Positions 12,828-25,000 of a stretch of DNA of 55,340 nt are shown here, in pieces. The DNA is from Acanthaster planci (taxonomy: Eukaryota; Echinodermata; Asteroidea; Valvatida; Acanthasteridae), in the NCBI RefSeq assembly GCF_001949145.1, contig NW_019091367.1:1392434-1447773 (forward strand), written 5' to 3'. The notes under the pieces were generated by a model that worked only from the letters and a program-made list of their open reading frames with translations, ran no database searches and was not told the origin of the DNA. Position numbers and translations under genes: made by a program. Every line of letters starts with the position of its first letter. Position 1 is the first letter of the stretch.

Positions 12828-12902
12828 AACTTGAGTCATGCTGGCTATCTCGCTGCGTAATGTCATCATGTGATGATTTAGCTTGCGTAAGCGCAGACGA
12901 TG
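12828..12902 (-). CDS. Candidate 75-nt coiled-coil exon
   Basis: Bordered by TTCCATTACAG and GTACGT on the minus strand, this 75-nt exon in phase 0/0 encodes 25 residues including LRLRKLNHHMMTLRSEIASM. Hydrophobic residues are spaced 3-4-3-4 (L5, L8, M12, L15, I19, M22), an ideal heptad pattern. The downstream candidate exon at 11560-11995 starts in phase 1, so they do not join directly without another exon or a different donor. Family unknown. Confidence 0.3.
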
Positions 12903-12909
12903 CTGTAAT

Positions 12910-15900
12910 GGAAACAAACAGATGGGAATGAGGTGTGAGTGCGGGATGGAGGTTAACGATCAGTGTGGCCCATTTCTCAAAGTTCAACTTTGGTATCTGG
13001 ATTTGGGTTTTTTTGTCTCTGACCAAATAGCTATTGCTGGACTTGTTGAGGAGGAAAGACTCCACACTTTTGCTTCTTGTCGTATGGGTCTTGATGTCTC
13101 AGAATCTCCACAGTCAGCGCAACACTGAAGATGCCGAGATTTGAGAAATGCTTAACTTGAAATTAATGGGTTAATATGACATCTTAAGCCATGTCCACAA
13201 CTGGCTTTAGGAGCTAGGAGCTTGGTCTATCGTCAGCAAGTTCTGACATATTTGTGACTGGCAAAAGACGTGGTGCTAGCTCTAGTTGCCAGACATGGAC
13301 AAGGCCACAAGGAGGACGGGGTACATGATTAATTGTGGAGTTCTTGAAATGAATGGTTAGTATGAGGCGGCACCTCAACATGATTAGTCATTCACTGCAT
13401 TAACTCAATGGGAGTCAAAGCACATGCACAAGATTAACTTATACATGTAAGTCACGTCCAAAATGGGCACCAATGAAAGCTACGGCTATTCATCAATGTG
13501 GCATGTGCATGGCAGCAGCCACAGCCGTACACAGCCAACTTGGACACGGCTCGGCAAACATGACAAGATAGTACAATTACAACATTTGCCACAGAAAAGA
13601 GCACTAAATAAAGCTTCATCACACTGATGGCAAAGAGTAAAGAAAATGATGGTGATCAATATGACACACACATGAAACAGCAGTATATTGGGACGCAGAC
13701 TGGCCAAGGGTCCTCTCCAGCTTGTCAAGGTAAAAGCAGGATGGCAGATCATTGATTTGTCGTCCTTTCGGATCTTTTTAAGTAAATGTATTTCTACATA
13801 TGGGAAAGTTCTAAATCGGTATACACTTTTACTGGGGTCCAGTGCGCCAATTAAGTATAATGTTGCAAAATGGTCCGACAGATCTGCTATTTTTAAAAAG
13901 GAAAACACATCTTCACATTCTCCCAAGTGTACTGCCTCCAATTACACTAGGCACAGTTGGGAGAATTTTGGCACATGCAGAGAATGAATACACACTCAAT
14001 CAGCCCAGATGAGCGTCCATTTACCTGAACTGTACCCATCGGGCCTGACGGAAGCAAGCGGGTTAATGATGGACACGAGAGATAAAAAAAAGAAGCAAAC
14101 GTGTTAAAAACAGACATGTCAAACTATGACTGATGAGTCAAACGGTGAATGTGACAAGTCCTCATCTGTCTGCTTCGATGGCAGCCTTTTGCAGAATATT
14201 AGAGCTCGAACCATTGCTACCTTTGTTTCTTGATATTTGTAATAGGACAAAAACTACTTAACTGTGTGAAATTTCATTCGCGTAAATGTTTCAACAGGGG
14301 AAGTCCCTAAGAAATTCTTCAACCAATGAAAATGTTGAATGCATTCAACGCATCCAAACACTGCTGTAGTTATTTCAGTCACCTTGAATATAATACTTGA
14401 TTATCGGGAGTAATCTCTTGAGCGCAGTTGATACATATATATACTTTTCATTTATGTAAAAAAGTTTGATTTAAAATCTAGACTACAATCTGCGAAGACC
14501 CACCGACTCCTTGGTCGTGTTCACAATGCATTGGTATGCATACCATCAACAGCAGAGGTACACAAACGTGTGCCAATTCCGGCGTACACATTTAGCCAGT
14601 GAATATGGCCCTAGGTATTGCTGTATAGTGGAATTCCAGTGTCCCACTCATGAGATTTCATCTAGTATTTGCCATGTCACGTACGTGACAAACATTTTCG
14701 GCTGCGACAAATTCAGATCCTTGAGATGTATTGAGCTTTTCCAATAGTTTGATTCTTAAGCACTTGCACAAGGTAACTTTCTCCGTTTGTATCGGAAGAA
14801 AACCATCTATTGCAATGTAACCAGAAGGAACAGCATTCAACTCATGACATAGGTGAGAATGCAGCAAACCTCATGCAATGGACACCGTCAAAGAACAATG
14901 GACAGATGACATTCTTGGTTCATGGCACGAAGTTAAGCATCACACTACTAGATGTCAACACCGTTGACATTTGCTGACGGAACTGCCAAATGAACTATCC
15001 TAATAACTACATGTAAAGTACGGTACCCTTCCATCTCCCCTTAAGCTCAAAAGACGCTATCGGATTTCAATTCCAATGCTTAGTATATAGCCCAGCTGTC
15101 AGTCTTTGGGCTAATTAGCAATAGGAGTGGCACGGATATTCACCCCTTGCAATCTATCTAGTTGCTTACGGAAGACTATAGTTAACTGCCTGGTCTTTCA
15201 CCACAGGGCCCATTCCTGGCCCAATCTCATGGTGCTTCTACGCACGCGATCTACTACTGAGGAGATCGCAAACAGGAGATCACAAACAGGAAGCAAAGAG
15301 ATTGCTAACTTCAACTCGCAATTTGCTGTATTAAGTGACGGGACAATAGAACTGCGAATACTTATGCAGCATGTCCACACTTTGAAATAAACTTGGGATA
15401 AGTACAAAGTTTCTGCACCACAAACTCTGCCTCCAGTGTGACTCTCCCTATAGTCTAGAGTCTTTGAAGTGATTTTAAATTCAGAAACATTTGAGCAAGA
15501 GTTGAAGGTTCGCATCTTAGAGAAGCAATGTGGGAAAGTTGGCAATTGCAATTAGGAGAAGAAAATCTCTTTAATGTGAGTTGGAGAGATTCTATTCAAA
15601 GAACTAGAGTTTGAACATCTCTTGCCAAGAGACAATCATGTTGTGAGAAATGTCCAGCTCTTCAGTTCTTTTTAGATCAACGACTCATAAAATGAGACGT
15701 GAAGCCACAAAATTACCCACACGTGCCACAATGCAAAGTTTATTACCAGGCCTCCTAAATTTGAGTAGTGCTGCCCTAAATGTGTCACACATGAAGCACG
15801 TGTCATTGCATTCAAATTTGTCACTGGGAAGTCACTCCCATGTTACCTGTGTAGAGTATCATCTACACAGTCATTTTTCAATATGAGCCAGCTAACCAAG

Positions 15901-16072
15901 CTAGTAGTTGGCGTCACTGGATGCAGCTTTTCTCAATATTGCACATTCGTCCACTGAAGTCTATCTACACAATGTCTCTCAGAGCCCTTTTTTAATACCC
16001 CAAAGGTTACTGAGTAAACTGACTGCGGTACAAAATGCAGCTTAATCAAATTGCATAGTGAGTAGATCGGTT
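12910..16072. other. Interval downstream of the glycylase gene
   Basis: AT-rich DNA without recognised genes. A 20-nt segment at 14024-14043 has AG/GT borders on the minus strand and could be a microexon of the unrecognised gene, but nothing else supports it. The remaining open frames look non-coding. Confidence 0.3.
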
Positions 16073-16078
16073 TTTATT
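16073..16078 (-). terminator. AATAAA polyadenylation motif after the glycylase stop
   Basis: AATAAA on the minus strand begins about ten bases past the TAA at 16090-16088. This is unusually close, so a longer 3' UTR using a later signal is also possible. Confidence 0.35.
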
Positions 16079-16087
16079 TAAATTCAT

Positions 16088-19000
16088 TTAGGCACTGGAG
16101 TAGACAGACACCCCGTTCGGCCCAATGACAAAATGCTTCTCGGAATGGTCCGGGTTGTGGTGCTGCAGCTTCAATTTGGGATTGGTCAGTTGACCATGCT
16201 TGACCAGCGGGTTTTTGGGCCGTTTGGGATGGCCGATGTGATAGGTCCCGACGTGTGGGATCTCGGCCGTCTGGTGAGTGGCCGATTCGGAGGAGGGAGA
16301 GTGGCCGGCAGTGCTGGCTTTGTGATTGTAAATCGTGTAGGCCTTGAGCGACTTGGTGGGCTGCAGGCCGCTGCGCTGCTCGGGGGCTGGGGGGGTACCC
16401 TCCACCCCAGTCCCCTTGACGGTCACCGCGCGGAGCTTCAGCTCCTCCCGGACCACCTCGCTCTCCTGGCTGACGTTGGGCAGGCGGAAGTGGTGGTGGC
16501 GCTTCCGCCGGCCCCTCGCCTTGCCCTTCTTTTGGTGGTGGTGGCCAGGCTTGCGGGCCTCCACCAGCTCCAGGTCGTCCTTGCTCATACCTGCCAGCTT
16601 GCGGGTCATCTCCTCCAGGTTGGTGGCCCGGAGGAGCTCCGGGTCAGCCTCGGCATCCGGCTCCGTTTGGCTGGTTTCAGCTTTGCCCGGCTGGCTGGGT
16701 CGGCGGGGGCTGGTCTGTGAGGGATTGCCGCTGGCATTGGTCTTCCGCAGGACCACCGGGCCATCCGGCTGGCGCGGGCTGATGATGTTGGGCTGGCTTC
16801 GCTGCCTGTGTATCCGGAGGGACGGGTTACGTAGGCTGGTCCCCTCAATGCTGAGCTGGGCACCGACGTATGGAGGAACTGTCACTTGAGGCTGAGACAT
16901 TTGAAAAGGGAAAGTCGGAAATAATCAATTTCTTACTTTAACAGACAAATGAAAAATTTAGTCATGTATCCACAGTTGATTTGAATAATTGTGACTTGAC
17001 TCACGTCTCGATGACTCGTGACGGACTTACAGGAATTTGTGATGGAGTTTGCAGTGTCTTACACTGAAACATCCACAAAAATGCTGAACCAGGATCGCTG
17101 AGATTGAAACCCACCTGCCTGAAGGCCAGCTCAAACCTGCCCGTGTCACAGTTCTTGTCATGCCGTCGGTCCAGCACCACCTTCATGGTGTCCTCAATCA
17201 CGTCATGGCATAGCTGCTCCGTGATCTCGGTGGTGGCACCCATGGCCGGCGAGGAATTGATCTCCAGCAACCAGGGCTGGAAGTCCTCTGTCAGCATGAA
17301 GTCGGCCCCGTACAGCTCGAAGGAATTCTGGCCCCGGAGAGAAAGAGAAGACAGTTAACAACTGATTCCATGCATCACAGAGCAGAAGACATACTTTGTC
17401 AGCACATTTTACGAAATTCTACATATATACACATTAGTGCCAAGTGATGTCTATACGTTTCCCAACACTTGAGTGGTTCCAACTGTGTTTGTATGCACAC
17501 ACAGTCTCACAGTGCTTGGGGGTTAAGCGTCTCAAGCAGTCATGGGCAACAGCTTAGTGTTGCAGCAAATATCAATCTGCTACATAGTCTCAGATTTTTA
17601 TAAAGGGGACAATGCAGTGAGATACGTCGCACAAATCTTGAATGAATGACCACCAAGGGTCAGCAATTGAAAAGTCCAACTTTGTGAAGAACAGCAGTTG
17701 TTGTATCTTGTCATTTTCAAAAATCGGCATATTCGGCTGAAAATAAAACCGTGCCGGGGGCAAGTATGTGGAATAATACCCTTGGCAAATAGTGAAAAGA
17801 TAGGACTTTTGTGAAGATAATTAAGTATGGTCGGACCTCAGTCATAAGAGCACTGTTAATACAAGATTCTGATTATAACAAGGAAAATTTCAGGTCCCAA
17901 TCCTTTGTTTTTCATTGTTTTCATTCCTGATAACACAAGGTTCCTGATATAAAAAGGTGATTTACTGTCCATAGGAATTCTTATTATCGAGGTTCAACTG
18001 TATTTCAATGCCTCGATGTTGAGAGTGGTTTGTCGTCATGATACAGTGTAAAGTGACTACTGTTTTCTTAAAACTGGCCGTTTCTACAGAACACCTAGAA
18101 AAAACCACGTTTAGATTCAGCTGTATCAAAATGTTATGGCACCCTACCTTGCGCATCTCCACCACATCCTGGGTGCACTGGAGCGCGGCGATGACGGCCC
18201 TCTTCATGCCCGGGTAGATGCAGTCCTGCCAGACATTGCCACAGCCCCGGCCGCGCAGGTACTGCTGGAACTCCTCGCTGGTCCACATGTTCTCATCCGG
18301 CAGCATGGCTGAGCGTGTCGCTGCATTCTCAAAGTTCTTCTGCACCGAGAAGTTGGACAGGTGTATGGCCCTGTGACAGAGGTGAAAAATTTGGCATGAT
18401 TTCCTCCCACGAACTCTCCCCAAGAAACGAAACTCTGCCGAATGAAACAAAATATCCATTATGAAGTGAGCAAGATTCTCAAAGCCCGGGAAAATGGTCA
18501 CTCACGACTCCAGGTTGTCTAGGGAGAACGGCTGCGTGCAGAACCGGAGGTAGCTGCTCTGGTACCACCAAATTGTGAGCGGGTTCCAGTCGGTCACCAG
18601 GAACCACTGCCGGATGTCAAACTTGGTGTTGTAGATCAGGAGCGGCCGCTCAATGTACTTCTGCACCACCCACTTGCCCTCCTTGACGATGGCTGGGTTG
18701 CCCACCAGTTTGAGGATCTCCTCCAGCCGATTCATGCAGATTATGCCTGGAAAAAGAAGAGAGTTATCGTGGGTCAATGCGCTTGCCACAATCTCATCAC
18801 GCTAGAGTGAGTTTGTGGTCCTTTTCTGGAAGTGCTATTGCTAACTGCAAGGCCTTATACAAGTTTTGCAAACATGTAGCGACTTTGCAAATGACCCTGC
18901 ATGCTTGACTGCAAACTTGTGCAATGGTGTAGAAACCTGAAGCTAGCTTGCATGGTTTCATGCGAGCCTGTGGTATTACGCTCGCATGCAATAGGCCCGT

Positions 19001-22000
19001 GTACTGATGATGTCACGCTTTGTTCACATGTGAATTTTTCTACCGAGCAAGTTGGTCCAACAATCCGCTGGTCAGCTTAGGAAATACCCACAAGGCACAC
19101 ACCAATGAAGTGAGTCATCATCAGGGCAGGGGTCTCAAATTTATGGCAAGCTAGTATGGTTGGCTGCAAAGCGTGCATGATGGTTTACGAGCCCCCTAGG
19201 ATCGAAGGTGTTTACATATATCATTCTTCAATGCCAAAAATGCTCCTGGCATTTTAACACAGGCACGAGTTCCAATGAAAATCATGCCACTTTCATACAG
19301 CTGTGAAGCACTGAATTTTAAGTGGGTTAAAAAAATGTTTGCTTCAATGCCAAAAGTAGGTTACCAGTGAAAATTTCCCGGAATACATTTCTTGTAACTA
19401 AATCCGAGCTAGCGCATAATTTAGTAAGCAACGTACACGTATCTGCTAACAAGCTCTATGAAATGTGGCCCTGAGCTAGATTGCAAGACAAGCTCGAAAG
19501 AAATTTATGCAAGCATATTATGCCTTGGAAGGTCAGCGTCCTAATAAAGCGATCCCACCCCGACAAGTGAGAAGCTGCACGATTTGTGCAGTGCCACCTG
19601 GCTTGACCTCGGCACCCACCTCTGCCCCTGGACTTGGCCCCGGGCTTGATGATCCAGATGTTGCGCAGTCCGTCCATGTCCAGCTGGGGCAGGACGGCTC
19701 GTACCCTGTTGAGCAGACTCTCGCACATTGCACTGTGATTGCTGGACTCGGCTATCAAGCCTCCGTCACTGGACAGAAAATTGAACAGATGGTAAAAATT
19801 GGTTGGGGCAATTTGTGCCAACTGGAGATGGGGGCCTTTTTTTCTTTGTTTCGCCTTTTTTGGCGGATATTGCAGGAAACAACTCAACTGCTCATTTTCA
19901 AATATCCAGAAGGTGAAATTATGCCACTAAATAATGTCAACTGGAATATCACGTATGTATAGGGTGTGAGAATCTTCACAAAAGGTGGGTTTTATCAGAA
20001 CATACACTACAAACCATGTCCAAACCATACTTAACCTCTGCGTATCACCCATATTATGGGCTCCACGTTATTTATCATGTATCTGTAAAGTCATTCACAG
20101 AATTTATTGATTTCTTTTTGTTCACATGTTCATTGAGGTTTTCACAAAAATACAAAGCTGCCAAGAAACCAGATATATATTTCAGTGATTAAAACTAATT
20201 TGGAGAACAAAAGTTGGAGGTAGACTCCTTAAAACTTACAAAATTAGTTGGCAATATTGTCGTATAAAGTCGTCCCACTGTTTATCTGTCATGACGTCGT
20301 TCAGGTCAACGTCGCTGTCCAGGAATTCGTGATTCACGTCTCTTAGGTAGTTTTCCACGATGTCCGAGGCGGTCCGTATCAGTGAGACCGACAGGATGGG
20401 GTTGGTTTTCCTCTTGGCTTTGCTCTGCGCCGGCTTGTTGCCCACTTTGGACTGGGATCTGGGCGAGTTGGTGGAAGAGTCCTCCAAGTCCGACTTGGCC
20501 GCCTCCTCATCGGGAATGTCTTCATTGTCGTCCATGGGCACATCCAGCTCGCCGCTGTGCCGTTGCACCACCCACTTCAGGATGCTGCAGGCCGCTGTCA
20601 GCCGGTAGTCGTCTGGAGTCAGGGAGGACAGATTGACAAATCTTCGAAAAATCTCAAGTACTGTCTATTTTTACACAACTCAGTCTATATGGACTGCATA
20701 CCCAACCAACAAAGTTAACAAATAATGACAAAATTAAGCAAATTGGTATTGCAGGCAAAATGAACTTTGGGCGAAATGTTTGGTTGTAATGCTGTAAGGA
20801 AAGGAACATCACATTCACTTGAATACCTTCTGACATGACATATGGTTCAATGAACTTTGTTACAATTGCAGCTTTCTGAGTGAAAACGTGAAAGAATGAG
20901 GATTTATAGTGCAAATGTTAGGCATGACTGGTCAATGTGCACAATTGCAAAGATCTCCACGCGATCTGTTGATCTTATTTGATGATTTGCCACTAGCACT
21001 GCCGTCGCCAGTGGTCTTTTCTTTCTAAATGGCTGTTATGGAAGATTGTTTCAAGAAAGGATTGATTGATGGTGCCACACTATTGCATGACCACATTGAC
21101 TGTCCCATTGCACAGAACATAAATACATGAAATACATGTCAAAATTTTGAAACACCTCAAAGAGACACTGCCAAGCACTGCCAGATTCCTACACTAGTTC
21201 TGCTTGACCAAAAGTGTGAGAAATTTATTCGAAAAAGGCTACAGGAAGGCACTAAGCTTCCACTCTAGTGTACATCGGCAAAAGCAAATTCAGTCCCCAG
21301 TTAGTGCCCATAACTAGTATTTGAAAGCCTTTTTATCAAGTCAAAATAAAATTGCTTCCTCACGTAGAAATGTCTTCTTCTCCTCCTCTATGCAGATTTT
21401 GTAGCTGCGAGGGTAGAAGGTGTCTGCGTCCAAATCTTCGTACCACTTCAGGTTCCGCAGGTGTGTGCAGAGACCACTCTGAAACCATCCCCCAAAACCA
21501 AGCTGATTAGATTTGGTACAATGTAACCACTTTTTCTCTGGAAGCCTTTTTGTTTCATAATAACTAATCCAAATCTCCCCAGCAAGGAAAAGATACGACA
21601 GCAAATGTTTTGATAGTTTCTAGCTCATTTTTGCCTTTAGGGCATAAGTTTTAGCAATATTTTTCTGCTAAGCAAATAAAGTACAATCGGCCAGGGTTGG
21701 TTTGCAACCAGTACATGTATATGATTACAATGTTCAAAGTGAGGTTATAGTAAAGAAAAAAGGACTCAGACTGCAAATGTTTAATTACAAATTTTAACAA
21801 TGAGCTGGTTCACGGCAACCATTCTTTTTCAACAGCAGGTCAGCTACATCCACTTTATTTTAAATTACAAGCGCAGACTAGCTGATTGTTCTGCTATAGA
21901 AAAGGAACGGTTGACAGGAAAAGATAAAGTCTTCAAACTCGAAATTTAAATCATGAATACTGTCCAACTGCATGAAACCTATCGACACAACTGTTAATAG

Positions 22001-25000
22001 CTACAGTTGTGTGGCACCAGCGTTGGACTTTTGGCAATGCTGGCGTCTCACCTTGGTGGTAAATGCTCCGTTTTTGGCAAAGTGGTTGACTATCGTCTCT
22101 TTCCGTAGGAACCTGAAGTTGATAGTATCTCTCCGACACGTCCAGATGAAGAAAGGATCATTGTTTCGGACCATTCTTGACTGTTGGCAGATGAAGAAGA
22201 AAACACAAGTAGGGTTCCACTGCTTCAATACCTTCACCCACTTATAATCTTGAAGTCTCAATGAATAAATTATATTCAGTTACACTTAAACAAAGTTGTA
22301 TGGTGGTGTTGGTATGAGTTGTGGAAATAGGTGGGGGGGGGAGTGGACTAGGGGAAATGACATAGTAAACAGAACAAACCATCATGCCATAGATGTCATC
22401 TGAGTCGCCAAGTGGACTGTCCTCGTCGTCACTGTCTGGGGTTGCACCAGCGTCTGGGGTGTCGTTGTTGTCATCTATTTGACAAAGAAAGAAAGCAATT
22501 TTAAATGTTTGTGATGTCACTGTTGGACTCCTCAATGGAGTCTTCAGGTCGAAATGGAGAGTTGTGTGAAGGAAGAAGTAGTTTTTCAGGGTGAGATTGG
22601 GATATGGATATAAAGCCATGAAATACATAGAGAAGGGGTGTAACCATGGCGATAAGAATACAGAGATTTTGGGGGGCTTTTAATAGCTAATAGCTCTCTC
22701 CTCAACAGCTTGGATTATGCAAATCCTGCAACAGGTTTATGGATAGAGTGTAAAAAAAGTTAAAAACCTGAATGCTTTTCCTTGTAATATCCAGAGTTTT
22801 TTGTGTCACAGATCCTGAAACCCAGAAAAATCCTGAGCTATCGCACTCCTGGTTTTTCAACGCTCTACTGCAAGGATCATGTGCTATAAACCTCCACAGT
22901 AGATTCACATTCACCTGTTGCACTCCTTGCTAGATGCGTTCTCATATGCAGCAAGGTATGAGACGGAGAGAACCCCCCCTGCTTTGTGTTGGTCATTGTC
23001 TCGCAGGAATCTGGAGATTCCTTTCAGACATCTTGGGGGGATGTGTTTAAGTAACAATAGTCTGGAATGTGTATAGGGATTGGACATGTTGGGGGGTTGC
23101 CCCTCGGTCTCATTTCTTGCTGGGTATATGCGTTCTGCACAATAAACGTGAATTTCAAATTCATAATAGTGACTGTTAAAAATGAAATGGTGGATGACTC
23201 AATTTCTTGAGTGGAATCAAAATCCTATGGACAACGGTGGTGACTTACCGTCATCATCGTCATTGTCACTGTCATCGGTGTCATTGTCATCGCTGCCTTG
23301 CTTCCTCTTGACTTTGTGCGGGGGCATGGCTCGGTACTGCTTCTCCACCCAGTCTCGAGACCGCAGGCACTCTCTCACCACGGGGTAAGGGCCCTGGATC
23401 ATGAAGATCTTCTTCCACTATTGAGAAAAAAAAAACCATAATTTGTAACCGGGCTAATTCATGTCTCAGACCTTCGCAAAAGTTTGGCAGGCTACGACTT
23501 TGTGCACACAATGCAAACCTTATGAAAACTTCACAGAATCTGCCCACATTATGAGGACATACCAAGAAATTGATTGAAGTGGGATTCGAATCTGTGACCT
23601 CTACGGACTGAACTATCAAGCTTTTATGCCCACGGTTAAAATCTAAATCCACACGTATACTACCAATCCATGACAATCTTACTGACAAATACAGTTGGCA
23701 TACTGTGCATAATATGAACATGTTCATGTACACGACTGTATTTGCAGCAAGGAGTTGTGTCAATCAATGCACAACCAAAAATCACCTTGTAAAAATACAA
23801 GAGAAAGAATTATCAGAGACACAATGGGTTCACCTGTGAACGTTTTTCAGATATATATCCCCGTGATAACTACTATTTAGACAACATATCACCCACAGAG
23901 GAAGGTTAAGTTCATCTTCTATTGTTAAATTAAAAAAAGTACTTTCCTCAAGCAAGTTGGTATTTATGCCTGATTCAGGCAAAAGACAAAGTCTGGAATG
24001 TTGGGGGGGAACGGTGGTGGGTCAGGTGTCCAAACTTGTCTGAAATTATTGGCTGATAAAGTTGTGCACTTCCACAAATTTGAAGCATTATCGCCCACCT
24101 TCATGGCCCGTTCCGCAGTCAGCTTGGCTAGCCTGAGTCTCTCTCCACTCTGCGCTACCGTCCTGGAGACCAAGCTCTTTGTTTTATTGCGAGGGGAAGA
24201 GCCAGGCTCAGGGGACGTGACCGTCTTGCTTCTCTGATGATTGGTGGCTTGGGGGCTCGTCGACTCTAATGGTTCGCTACTGGCACCTGATCCAATCAGA
24301 ATAAAACACAAAATAATACCAAAACATGTCTATCACCCCCAAAGAAGCAAACGGTCCACAGAAACTTTGAAGACTGCCCTCTCTGTTCAAATTTTGCGGC
24401 ACCTGAGTTCTGCTTCCTTGCTCTCCTCGTATTTTCAGTTCACCCAAATGCAGGTTTATTAAAATACATAACAATGGAACAAGTTGGGCAATGCCTGCCC
24501 CTGTCCCTTCGTATTCCTGTATTCTAATGGACTTAAATCAGCCACTGAATCCACCAACGTACTATTTTAACAGTTAGCAACTATACAGTGTAAATGAACA
24601 GCATTAAGGATTTCACATCATGAACTGAAAATATACCAAAACATGATGATTTTAAGCACCCAACATGCCCAAGTACATGTACACATATGTAGACAGTTAT
24701 TTCTGTCACCCCTCTCAGTTATCATGGTTGGTTACTTAAAAATACATGTATTTGGTGTGAAGGTGTAGACATGAATTTTGCGAATCCAAACAGGCGATGA
24801 ATTTGCACCGAGTATTATTGAGAGAATACCCTCTGTTTATGCATGCTGGTTTTTTTTCTGTGGAAGAAAGAAGATGAGTCCTTACCATCGACCGGATGCG
24901 TTGCACTCCTTTTGTGCATTCCGAAACTTTTAGGTTTTGGTAGGGCCTTCTGTCGCTTTAACACCAAGTTGGCCCCACTCTGGGTGTACGGTCCTGCCAA

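Noticed and set aside
13486-13941. 151-codon minus-strand frame with a hydrophobic segment
   Set aside because: No family resemblance, no supported splice sites and non-coding composition; left out as chance.
16133-16889. Long plus-strand open frames opposite the last glycylase exon
   Set aside because: They are the antisense of a GC-rich coding exon; their Leu/Val/Arg-rich products and lack of splice context mark them as shadows.
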